Of a DNA stretch of 64,000 nucleotides, positions 54,428 to 64,000 are shown piece after piece. Source of the stretch: Amorphophallus konjac (Eukaryota; Streptophyta; Magnoliopsida; Alismatales; Araceae); assembly GCA_022559845.1 (NCBI GenBank), contig CM040123.1, forward strand, positions 318,351,933-318,415,932, given 5' to 3'. Position 1 is the first letter of the stretch. Each line of letters starts with the position of its first letter. The position numbers and the translations under genes were made by a program. The notes beneath the pieces were generated by a model, which was given only the letters and a program-made list of their open reading frames with translations, did not search any database and was not told where the DNA came from.

Positions 54428-55459
54428 TGAGTGACCCAGCATGCGATGATACATGCAATAACTGGGATCGTCGGTCTTCAGGGCCTCGTCCGGCTTGCGA
54501 ATTTTGGGCAGCTCGACAATCTTCTGGGCCATGCAGAGGTCGAAGAGCATCTTCGTATGTTCCTTCTTAAAGGAGAATGGTGTCTTCTTACGCTCCGAGA
54601 AGGAGGGAGCGGCTGGCTTATCCGCTGGCTTTTTGTCAGAGCCACTAGAATCGGCCCCCTTACTGGCCTTGGTGGCACGGGTGAACTCTATGATATTAAC
54701 CTCCTTACCAGGATGGCGTTCTCGCACTTGTTTACCCTTGGCTGCAGCATAACTCGGGTTATCGGCGAAGAACATCTCTATTTCGGCGACCGTCGAATTG
54801 AGTTGGTCGAAGCCTTTGATATTAGTGCCGAGAAGTTTTTCCCTGACCTCGGTCGCCAGACCTCGACGGCATCTGGTGATGGCGTCCTCCTGAACTGGTG
54901 GATTGACACACCTCATGCGGAGGTCTCGCCACTTTTTTATAAAGTCGAGGGTGCTCTCGCCCTTTTTCTGCCGAAGAGAACAGAGTTCGGCTAGGGAGAC
55001 CCTTCGCTCGGCCGTTTGAAAGCAGTCGAGGAATTTCTTCTGGAGATCGGCCCAGTCGATGACTGAGTTGGGCTTCAGACGGGAGTACCATTGGAAGGCC
55101 GTTCCTATGAGTGAAGTGGCGAAGTAGCGGAGGAGATATGATTCGTCCAACGCTAACTCGCCCATGGCCGTAACATAGTAAGCCAGGTGTTCATGTGGCG
55201 ACCCCTGCCCGTCGAACTTTTACAGCTTCGGGGGCTTGGAGTATTCTGGGGGAAGCTTTTTCAGCTGGTGGTGAAGTGGGTAGGGTACACTATAGAGATC
55301 TACAGTGACTGCCCCTTCTCCATACTGGGCGAGCTTTGTCTCGATGATGCGCTCCATCATCTGGCGTTGTGCCAGAAGATTTTTCGGCATTGGCATATTG
55401 GAGGCTCGTGGCTGGGCCTCGACTGGAGGCATGCCAAACCTAGTTGCCAACAGGGTTAG
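54428..55459 (-). pseudogene. gag: Tat gag core
   Basis: On the minus strand, QMMERIIETKLAQYGEG and PYPLHHQLKKLPPEYSKPPK precede a stop (55220-55222). The frame continues KFDGQGSPHEHLAYY, LLRYFATSLIGTAFQWYSRL, WADLQKKFLDCF and STLDFIKKWRDLRMRC, the retrotransposon gag (capsid) pattern. A Lys/Ser-rich basic part follows and the first half of a zinc knuckle, YCMYHRMLGHS. Solo LTR D inserted right there; the other half is at 50985-50994 and below in the same frame. The start of gag is not clear because the upstream frames are broken. Confidence 0.9.
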
Positions 55460-56146
55460 GGCAATTGCCGCTGAAGTGTTGGCAGCATCACGGGCCGCCG
55501 GGGGTACTAGTGCCTCGGCCTGGGGCCTAACAGGTTACTGAGGATGAAGGTTCCGTTCCTGGAGGAGGTCCTGCAGGAGGGCCTTCAGATGCTAGTTATT
55601 CTTCATGAGAGTGTTGAGGGTCACCTCTTGAGCCTCGTTCGCAGGAGGGTCGTTGTTGACCGGCTTTGTGTTGATAGGAGGGTCGTGGTCGTCCACCGGG
55701 ACTTATTCCACACGTTCCGATGCCTCCAGTCCGACAGAAGTGTCAATGTGACCTGTTGGAGGAGGCGGCGGAGCCTGGTGGCGCGGCCTCCTGAAGTGGG
55801 ACAGAGGCTGATTCAAGTTGTCAGACTGGGTGTCTGGCTGGTGTCTGGCGGTGTAACACCCGAACACTTGAACCGCGTCATTGATGAACTGGGCCGTCCG
55901 CTTCCTGCTCGTGTGCCACTCTGGGCGGACAAGTGTCCCTAGTCTATCAAAGATCAAAATGCGTTGCGGAGGGGGCTCACTCCCGATATCAGTCGAAGTA
56001 GAGCCTGGGATAGGCTACTAGAGGGCCCAAGAGCGGGCTTGCCTTTGCCTCCACTTGCTTGTGCGGGGGACATTGGACGACTGGGCGTCGTCAGACGATG
56101 CTATTGTGAGGCCAGTCGCATCCCGTCTAGTGCCGCATCTGAGTGC
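55460..56146 (-). other. Broken region between pre-gag ORF and gag
   Basis: No frame stays open for long on the minus strand (the longest is about 84 residues at 55703-55957, with a poly-Pro stretch). Given its place it is probably the decayed N-terminal part of gag, but I see no recognisable motif. Confidence 0.45.
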
Positions 56147-57712
56147 TCACAAGGGGTTTCTGAGACGCGCCCTTCGAACAGCTTGAGCTTCTTCTGGGGT
56201 GACCCAGATTCTCCTCAAGTCAGATTGCTGATCACCCTTGTTCCCATTTTTTTGACGAGTTGTCTTGGGAGGCTGTGTGTCTGGATGCGGTGGGCGCCCC
56301 CGGGCTGCCGCCGAGGAACCCGCTCCTTTGAGCTTCGCCCCGTCCTCTCGTGTTTGACGCAAGAGGTCAAAACGATTGGAGGTGGGGATGGTGGGAATGC
56401 TCAGTTCCTGGGGTATGATTGGTTCACCCCCGTCGAGATGGATCCGCAGGTCACCGACAAGAACCATCTTGCCGAAGTTGCTGGTTGCAACAGCGAGCCG
56501 TCTACCTCTACGGCCATGGCGACGCTTCTTTTGAGGAGCTGAGGAAGACTCTATCCCGAGATGGTAGACCGAGAAAATCTGGCCTGGAGCGATCGGCAGC
56601 GTGAAGCTGTCAGTCTGAAGTGCCGGGATCGGCCCCCGGGATATGTAACCCGCGCTGGGAGTCGATGGCTTGGCGACTCGGGTGTAAGCCTTCACCCGCG
56701 CCGATAGGAGTGTCGCCGATGCCCGAGATGACACTCTTGCACCGGGAGGCGACGATGTCGGAAGTGCTAAGGTGCCGACGCCCCTAGGTCGAGGATCGGC
56801 GGTAGGTGCCGGTGTAGTCTGGGCTCGGGTCGGGGGACCTGAGAAGGGTGCTGAGGAACCTCGCCCCCTAGGTAGAAGACCCACGGGGAGCGCCGGTTCA
56901 ACTGGAGCTCGGGTCCGGGGCCCCGAGTGCAATGCTGAGGAGCCGCGAACTCGGGGCTGGGAGCCCGTGTCGAGAGTCAGCTTTGCCAGGATTCGGGGTC
57001 GAAAACTCGATGCGGATGCTGAGGAGTCGTGGACCCAAGGCTGGGAGCCCGTGTTGGGTACCGGCTTGACCAAGGCTCAGGGTTGGGATCCCGAGGAGGA
57101 TGCTGGGAAGCTGTGGAGCCGGGGTTGGAAGCCCGTGTCTGGGGTCGGCTTAGCTGGAGCTCGGGATTGGAGACCCGAGAAGGATGCTGAGAAGCCGTGG
57201 ACTCGGGGCTGGGAGCCTGTATTGGGTGTCGGCTTGGATGCGGCTAGGGGTTGGGAACCCGAGGAAGATGCTGAGAAGCCGTGGACCCGGGGCAGGGAGC
57301 CCGTGTTGGGTGCCGGCTTGGTTGCGGCTCGGGGTTGGGAACCCGAGGAATATGCTGAGAAGGTGACCGAAGTCCGAGGCACGGGGCCCGTGTTGGATAT
57401 CGGACGAGGCTGGCCCCGGGAGCTAATGCTTACCCGGGTCGGCGTTGATCTGGGGGCCCTGCAGGGGCCAGTGGTGACGGTCCGGTGCCCGACACTCAAG
57501 TGGGCCGTCGGAACTGGAGATGCATGTGGCACACTGGCCCCAGGAGCCAATGGAGAAACTGGAGCTGGCTGAAGAGCAGCCACGGGGACCACACCCAAGA
57601 AGTAGGGTGATTCGATAACAGGGGCGAAGCTTCCGAAAGCGATCGGCGTCACCAAGTAGCCCACCCAGGCATGGGTGGCAATGACGTTGGGACCGTAGGT
57701 GACGGCCACCAT
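56147..57712 (-). pseudogene. Proline-rich pre-gag ORF with 28-residue repeats
   Basis: A frame of about 520 codons is interrupted by one stop at 57077-57079. The N-terminal part (MVAVTYGPNVIATHAWVGYL) is Ala/Pro/Val-rich. The centre holds tandem 28-residue repeats around GSQPRVHGFSASSSGSQPRA (84-bp DNA units, 56937-57356, with degenerate units beside them). The C-terminal part has a basic KKRRHGRRGRR stretch near 56510-56550. Ogre-type elements have an extra ORF of unknown function between the primer site and gag, and this sits in the same place. I do not recognise a domain. Confidence 0.65.
56937..57356. repeat. Five 84-bp tandem units in the pre-gag ORF
   Basis: The units start near 56937, 57021, 57105, 57189 and 57273, each 84 bp with GCTGGGAGCCCGTGT or a near copy. 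The length is a multiple of three, so the repeat is in frame (28 residues). More degenerate units appear on both sides (to about 56760 and 57400). Confidence 0.9.
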
Positions 57713-57943
57713 GGTTGCTGGAACGCTGAGTGCTGCGAGGGTGACGGTCGCTGACAGTCGCCGGGCGCGGTCCGACGATCAGAACGCTGGCCAGAAGCTG
57801 CTGGAGAATGCACGCACGAGTGCCCTCCTCTGCCTCTCCTGCAAGGACATGGAAAGGGCACCAGTGCTTCAGGGCTGGCACATACTTTTCTTCAGCAAAG
57901 AGAAGGAAGGCGGGAGACATCCCACCGGGAGTGCCATCCTCTC
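57713..57943 (-). other. Tat leader with probable primer binding site
   Basis: On the minus strand, TGGCACTCCCGGTGGGATG (57918-57936) lies seven bases inside the 5' LTR. TGG followed by an acceptor-like stretch and GTGGGAT, as in the complement of a tRNA T arm, looks like a primer site. It resembles the tRNA-Arg type site of Ogre elements (TGGCGACTCC...) but is not identical. The rest of the leader has no visible gene. Confidence 0.55.
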
Positions 57944-60900
57944 TGTTCACGCGGGTTTTTGTTATGCTGATTATCAGAGTGAAGGAAGGGATACAGCGTG
58001 GAAGGAAAATACGGGAGTTTGATATATCTCGGGTATCCTCCTTACGATTGCATGCCTCTCACTGTGGTATCGGGCACTCTCCTTTCACAGAAAGTTGAAA
58101 AATGGTCGAATGGCACGGAAATGTCAGGATGAGAGTTAACTGGACATGGTGCGGGTGTGCCAGTCGATTTCTTGACAATCACTCATGGAACCAAGGGTTG
58201 ACCGGGGAAGCGCCACCAGGGCGCGGCACGTGGGCTCAGGCGATCGGGCGACACAAGGAGAGAAGAGGTTCCATGGGTGCGAGTGCGTAGGCGATTGTGG
58301 GAATCGTGTACTGGACGTCTTTCCCCACCGGTCGCAAGCAACCGGTGTTTATTTACATCGGATTGAATCTGAATACCGTCGTTCTGAGCTGAAGAAAAGT
58401 CTGTATATAAGTCTGAAGCCATGGGTGGAGAGCTGGGGGCATTCAGCAGCTACGGGTGCGCGTTAGACTGAGGGGTGTGTTTACTGGGGTTAGGGTGTCA
58501 GGCACGGATGCCGAGTGGTGTAGGTAGGAAGCTGAGGGCCGGAATGTGGGCACTTGTATTTTACTGGCTTGATGATGAGCCACATGGGCATTACATATGG
58601 GCCTAGAGGGCCAAAGTACAACGGGCGCAAGCTGTGGGACAATTTCAACGCGTGGGTCGGTCCCCGGGTCAATGCGTGACAAAGCAGATATCCGCGTGTT
58701 TTACAGGGACTCTTTACAGAGGAGGTGGTGTGAGTCCGACTGCCTTGGTGGCCAGAGCGGACATGGACTGGCGCCTGGTGGAGGCCAGACCCGGCTCGAG
58801 GTGAGCGGTTGGGTCCGAGTCTCGGACGGCGAGTGCTGTCATGCCGGAGAGTCGAGGTCGGCCCCGGGACTATGATTCCCGGGCCAGAAGTCTGACTAGA
58901 CTTGATTTGTTAATCCGAGGGGCCAACGGCCGACTGGGAGGTGAAGGGTGGGCACGTGGTTCCGTGTCAGGGCCCGGCGCGGCATTATGAAGTGCCCTTC
59001 GTCACTGTCGTAAGTTAACGTACACGGGCGGACCCGGGATGTGGGTGTATTTGTCGTTGGCATAGTCATCTTACATGTGGCGAAGGTGGGCTTGGTGTGA
59101 GACGGCTAAACACCGCGTGAGGGGAGTACGTGGGACATACCCTCGGCATGTGTGAGCCGACTAGCAAGCCAACTGCGCGTGCACTTGTCTTCTTACATTC
59201 CCGACCCTTGCCGAAGGACTCGGGGGTCCGAGGGTGCGACAATTAGGCCAGGGGAGTTTGCTCGTCCGTTCGTGTGTTCTTGTGTTGCTTCATGCATGCA
59301 TGAGCTTGTAAGGGGGGGCAATTTATAGGAAGTTGAAGGGGTGGGGGTGGGGTTTAGGCGGACCAAGTTGAGGGTTCAACTTGGTCCGGGTAAACCCCCC
59401 AAATAGTGCCATTTTTTTTATTTTTATATGTTTTTTGTGTTTTTTGTGTGTGTATCGAAGTGTGGGAGATGGGATTTAGGCGGACCAGCCCAAGGGGCTG
59501 GTCTAGTCCGCCTAAACCGCTCTTCGGAGGGAAAAACTTTTTTTTATTTTTGATGGGGTTTAGGCAGACCAGCCTGGGGGTCCAGGCTGGTCCACCTAAA
59601 CCCCTCCCCAGGGGGGGTTTGGGCAGACCAAACAGGTCCATTTTTTATTTTAAAAAATCTTTTTTTATTATCCAAGGGGTTTAGGCGGACCAGCCTGGGG
59701 GTCTAAGCTGGTTCGCCTAAACCCTTCCCTAGGGGGGGGTTTGGGCGGACCGGGTTAGAGAGAGGGGGGGGAGTGGCCCCACCCCTATAAAATTTTATTT
59801 TTGGGTAATTTTAGCCCGACTTTGACTCAGTTTGAACGCTAGAAGACAAAGGATACGTGCTTGGACTGGTTGACTGGCTGCTTATGCACGTAGACCGAGG
59901 GATCGACGTGTGCGACTCGACGGAATCCCGGGGCTCCGTCTTCATGAATTCTTCCACACACGTGTACGATGAACGAACTTTGCACGAACCTCGGACCGTG
60001 GGATTAGAAATTTTCACGAACTGGGACTGGGGAGGGCCGTCGGGCCTCTGGGTTGAGGAGAGGGTGCGGCCCCCGGGGAGTTCGCCCTCTCTGGGGGCGT
60101 GGCCATGCCCTGGGGCGAACTGGCCCCGGGCGAGCCGCAACCCCGAGGGATTGACCCCGGGGGTCTTCCTTCGTCATCTGGGGATATCCTCTGAAGGATA
60201 CGGAGTTCTGGGATATTGAAATGGCCCATGGGGGGCTTTGTTCTTTGTGTCGTGGTAGCTGCTCGCAAGGTGTTCGGGCAAATGCCCGACACACCCCAGG
60301 TTGCCAAATGGGCCGCATAGGTGACCGACGGGCCTTGGATTGGGCCTAGGGCCGAGGGTAGAAGTCCGTAGGGGCTGGGAAGAGGCACCTTGGATATATG
60401 TGCCCATCCTCGGGCTACGTGCCACGTTGTACGGCGGGTTGGCAGAGTAACCTCAGGTTGGCCCGAGAGCTAAAGTTGAGTGGCACATTGCCACGTGTCT
60501 GAGGGTCGGGGGTGGCCCCGGCTTGCTGGGGGTTGTTGTTGGACCCAATTAACATACTGGAACCACGGGGTGTCCCGTGGGTTGGTGTAGAAGGGTTGAA
60601 ATATACGCGCCCAGAAGGTGTTCGGCAGAATGCCGAACACACGTGTGTGAGTCGTATGCACGTGCTGCGGGCCTCCAAAGCCTGTGGTTGACTTGCTCGG
60701 GTCTCCCTTTGGCCTTGGAGGGTTGAATGAGGTGTCTCGGAGTAGGCCCCTGGCCTTTTCACTGGATGCCACGTGGCGTGGCTTGTAGTCGGAGTGTCCC
60801 CGGGATGGCCCGGGTGGTCGTATAGAAGGCGGGCAAAGCCCGCAACTTATGAGTCGGAAGTGGTCCCGATTGATTGCTAGTGCCGCCGTATACCTCGGTT

Positions 60901-61034
60901 AGCGGGTTGGGGCCGTTGGTCGGGTCCACTGGGTTGTCGAAGATGCCGGGTAGCCCGTGCCTTGAAGGTGTTCGGGGAAATTCCCAAACTCTTATTTCTG
61001 GGTATTTTGCGGGGGAAATTGTCCTGGTACAACA
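57944..61034 (-). repeat. 5' LTR of the Tat element
   Basis: This is the right copy of the 3.1-kb LTR, 3091 bp. On the minus strand it starts TGTTGTACCAGG at 61034 and ends at 57944 just before the leader. It has the hairpin series (about 59350-59725) and the plus-strand TATA-like site (about 59784-59795). The minus-strand TATA-like site seen in the other LTR is changed here. Confidence 0.92.
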
Positions 61035-62997
61035 CTGGCACATGCTTGATCGCGTCCAAAAGTGGAATATTGATATTCACTTGTTTAAACAATTCCACTA
61101 ACTCTTCTTATTGAATTGGATTTTTCTTTTGAGCCATCATTTTTAGAGCATCGGGAAAAGGAATCTTAGGAACATACTCTTGGGGACCTTCTTCATCAAC
61201 CTTTGCCTTTCCTTTATCCAGCTACTTCTTCTCCCCATCCTTCGGCTTCTTCTTCTCTTGTACAATCACCGGCTCCTCATCCTCACTATCACTTTCCACA
61301 TGGGCTTCTTGGCCCAAACTACTTCCAACTCCCCTAGCCTGATATGGGTCATCTAAAACCTTCCCGCTCCTAAGGGTAGATATTGCCTTGGCGTTCTCAT
61401 ATTGAAGGCCCATAGGAGGAGGAGGCTGAGGTTGGGTTAATTGAGAAAGAAGAGGGGCTCTTTGGTGAAAGTCCGGAGGTTGATTCTTAGGATTAGTCAC
61501 AGGTTGGCTAGGAAGCTGACCTACTTCTCTCCTCATATTATTCGCGGCAATTTGCCCTATTTGATTCTCCAACTTAACAATGGATTGATGTTGAGAAAGA
61601 ATGAGTTGCTGAAGATGGTCAAATTTATCATCGAAATCGGGCTGAGGGGGTTGAGGAGGAGAAGGTTGATAAGGAGCTTGAGGTTGAAAATGGTTTGGAG
61701 GATACTGATGATAGTGGCCCTGAAATGATTAAGCTTGATGATATGGGACCTGAGACTACTGATAAGGAGGTTGAGGATAATGATTTTGAGCTTGTTGAAA
61801 AGGAGATTGAAAATTTTGGTGAGATTGACTTGGCACTTGAAAGGATTGTCTTTGAACGGCCTGATTCGAGGGATTAGCTTGCATAGGTGGACCTTGTTGA
61901 GATTTCCAAGAAAAATTGGGGTGGTTTCTCTAACCAGGATTGTATGTATTAGAATAAGGATCAAATGTTGGTTTGGAGACACCCTGCGTAGTAAAGATTT
62001 GTTCTTGGATGAATGGGGGGAGTTGGGCCGCCGTAGGGCAATAAGTGACAGTGTGATTCGGGCTAGAACAAAGAGCACAGATTTCTTCATGGTTGGGAGC
62101 TGAGAACGGTTGAGGTTGAGGAGCAGAAGAGAAAGAAGGTTCTTGCCTAGATAACAGATGATCTAACTTCTGAGCTGCCAAATCAACATTCTCCACCTTC
62201 TGTGCCAATAAATCCATTTTATTCAATTTCTGAGTCAAGACAGTTATATCCATCATGTTCGCACATTCTCGTTGGCTCTTAACTTCATAAAGCCCACCCC
62301 TCTTAAATGGCCTAATTATTCTCTCATAAGATGAAAGTGAGGTATGTCTAATAGAATTTTCACTAAGCATCTCAAATAAATCATACGTCTCATCCTCGCT
62401 CTTACTCGTAAATGCTCCTCCACATGAAGCATCCACCATTTGACGAAAATATTCTATCAAGCCCTCATAGAATGCCTGGATAATTTGCCATCTTGATAAT
62501 CCATGATGGGGGCATTTTCTAAGCAAGTCTTTCAATCTATCCCAAGCCTCAGGGATTTGTTCCCCAGGATTTTGAGTGAATCCAGTAATTGCTCTTCTCA
62601 CGGTATTGGTTCGTCCTATGGGATAGAATTTCTTCAAAAATTCCATTTGAATTTTAGCCTATGTATCTATAGATCTACCCAAGGCTCCTAACCAATATTT
62701 GACTTTATCTTTGAGAGAGAATGAGAAAAGAGTCAGCCTGAGAGCATCATCAGAAAAGTTTTAGATTTTAGCAGTTGAACAAATCCGGAAGAACTCATCA
62801 AGATGTTTGTAGGGATCTTCATTGGTATTACCATAGAAGGATGGCAACATTTGAATAGTGCTTGATTTGATTTCATATTAAGCTGTTTGATTTTGAGGTG
62901 CTTGGACATAGAATGAAGGTTGGTATTGATTTGGTAAGAAATATTCCTTCATTTTCTTGGGAGCAACTTGTTGCACTTGATGTTGATTTTGGTCCTC
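61035..62997 (-). pseudogene. gag: Athila-type gag, right of the Tat insertion
   Basis: On the minus strand it starts near ATG 62997 (MEDQNQHQVQQVAPKK). Capsid motifs follow: PSFYGNTNEDPYKHLDEFF (near 62800), FSFSLKDKVKYWLG (near 62700) and EFLKKFYPIGRTNTVRRAI (62590-62646). Then GEQIPEAWDRLKDLLRKCPH and a zinc knuckle, CALCSSPNHTVTYC, near 62045-62090. A Gln/Pro-rich part follows, then QYENAKAISTLRSGKVL and an acidic-to-basic part. It stops at NINIPLLDAIKHVP beside the Tat LTR; the following residues are at 765-859. Stops near 62880, 62760 and 61910 and elsewhere make it a pseudogene. Confidence 0.88.
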
Positions 62998-64000
62998 CAT
63001 GAGGTTAGGTTGTGGATGATTTCTAGAATACACTAACCTATCTATGTCTTCAAAGGGTCCTATCAAATGTGGATGTAGGGATCTCCTACCTTACATGCAA
63101 TGCAAAAGCGCCCAAAGAAAGATTGTTATTTTTGGATTTTTGAAAACTTTTTTCCTTTTTTTTTAAAATGATGCAAATGCAACAACAACTATATGAGTTA
63201 TATATGCAATATGATAATTTTTTTCTTTTTTTTGAAAATAAGAATTGGTACCCACTATCAAATTGGTCCATTGGCCAGGTAAGAGGTGAGGTTGTGGGAG
63301 GCTCCCCCTACTTTCGTAGGGACCTAATTAAATAACCACAAACCCGCTTGGGCGTTTGTCACTTAACCTCTAGCCTAGATACCAACTTTCCAAAATAGTA
63401 ATAAATTCCAAAACTCATCTCTTTTGTTTTGTGTGCCCTTCCAACGGTAATCTAACTTCAAGGTGCTTCTTGGTACAACCGGCCCGGCGTCCGTGAGGTA
63501 ATCCACAGGTGCGAGGACTTATGAAGATCTTGGAAAATGAGATTCCAATCTAAAGAGACGGAATGCTCAATGGAGGGTCTTTCCAATTCCAAGAAGGGTG
63601 TAAGGAACCTAACCTGCCCTTGAGAGGGGAGTTGAAGAGCAGAGAAAGATTTTTTTTTCAAATGATGATGCAAGTAAATAAGAAATCAAGTAAAATGCAC
63701 AATGCATGAAAGAGATGCAACTAACATGAAGGCATGATGTCATGATAAAAAAATTATTTTTTATTTTCTATTTTTTTTCAAAAAGAGAGAGAGATAAAGG
63801 ACAAATATAAACTAAAAACACTAAACCATATGTAACCTACTGAAGAATAATGCCTAAAATCATGTTTTTGGTGTTTTCTGGTTTTTTTCTGATTTTTAAA
63901 AAAATTTCAAGAGTTTTTCAGATTTTTTATGATTTTTTAAGAGTTTTTTAGATTTTTCTGAAAATTCACATAACAGAACATGTTCTTACGTTTACTGACC
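62998..64000 (-). other. Athila leader or LTR part, non-coding
   Basis: This AT-rich stretch upstream of Athila gag has several T or A runs (63150-63240, 63750-63970). I found neither a clear LTR boundary nor a primer site. A segment at about 63468-63600 with GTACAACCGGCCCGGCGTCC resembles one in solo LTR D. I see no gene. Confidence 0.55.

Larger units (their letters stand above)
865..61034 (-). mobile_element. Giant Tat-lineage (Ogre-like) Ty3/Gypsy element carrying six nested insertions
   Basis: Direct LTR copies of 3100 and 3091 bp bound the element, starting TGTTC and ending ACAACA on the + strand. A primer-site-like sequence lies inside the right LTR and a purine tract inside the left one, so the element is on the minus strand. 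Gag, protease, RT, RNase H, a second archaeal-type RNase H and integrase follow in that order on that strand; the second RNase H is the Tat hallmark. It spans 60,170 bp, but subtracting C1, Copia, G, C2, E and D with their duplicated targets leaves about 25.9 kb. Flanking 5-mers ccgac and ctggc are an imperfect target duplication that two transitions would explain. In the first 215 bp the LTRs differ at about 20 sites, mostly transitions, so the insertion is old. Confidence 0.9.

Noticed and set aside
57077..58022. Plus-strand ORFs overlapping the pre-gag region and LTR end
   Set aside because: They are mirror readings of the GC-rich 84-bp repeats and the LTR; no conserved motif appears on that strand.
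865..61034. The 3.1-kb duplication as a segmental duplication of host DNA
   Set aside because: Ends TG...CA, a purine tract, a primer-like site and gag-pol order between the copies identify them as LTRs.

Overview
This is plant nuclear DNA made almost entirely of nested LTR retrotransposons. The evidence is the mix of lineages: Tat with two RNase H domains, Tekay-type chromovirus, Sirevirus-type Copia and Athila. tRNA-iMet type primer sites (TGGTATCAGAGC), 5-bp target duplications and plant mobile domain and plant transposon-protein accessory genes agree. A large, repeat-rich angiosperm genome fits best; I cannot name the species. I found no independent host gene, rRNA, tRNA or CRISPR array.

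The nesting can be read from outside in. The oldest layer is a minus-strand Athila-type element (765-864 and 61035-64000). Its left piece is cut at 764 by the end of a Sirevirus-type LTR (1-764). One insertion of 60,170 bp (865-61034, minus strand) breaks the Athila gag. It is a Tat-lineage element with 3.1-kb LTRs at 865-3964 and 57944-61034. Subtracting everything that landed in it later leaves about 25.9 kb, the size class of the giant Ogre-like elements.

On the minus strand the Tat element runs: 5' LTR (57944-61034), primer site, proline-rich pre-gag ORF (56147-57712), gag (55459-54428, continuing 50994), protease (48469-46756), RT (36948-35878), RNase H (35795-35251), second archaeal-type RNase H (35139-34558), integrase (34470-33262), a repeat-rich 3' region with a 48-bp minisatellite, then purine tract and 3' LTR (865-3964). 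Between integrase and the 3' LTR, on the opposite (+) strand, lies a long accessory gene (4138-28236). It starts with a plant mobile domain and ends in a series of small exons with clear GT...AG introns, seven in a row in phase 1, and a coiled-coil last exon.

Insertions into the Tat element: solo LTR C1 (4199-6293, TSD ccact); Sirevirus-type Copia (8757-21893, TSD ggctg), itself carrying solo LTR F (11021-13381, TSD attcc); solo LTR G (23625-27284, TSD gcaga); solo LTR C2, inverted relative to C1 (29597-31687, TSD tggga); Tekay-type Gypsy E (36949-46755); solo LTR D (50995-54427, TSD tgagt). All elements are decayed by stops and frameshifts. The one long, intact gene is the Copia accessory ORF at 18468-19622. 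Calls rest on motifs and on alignments made by eye; no database search was run.
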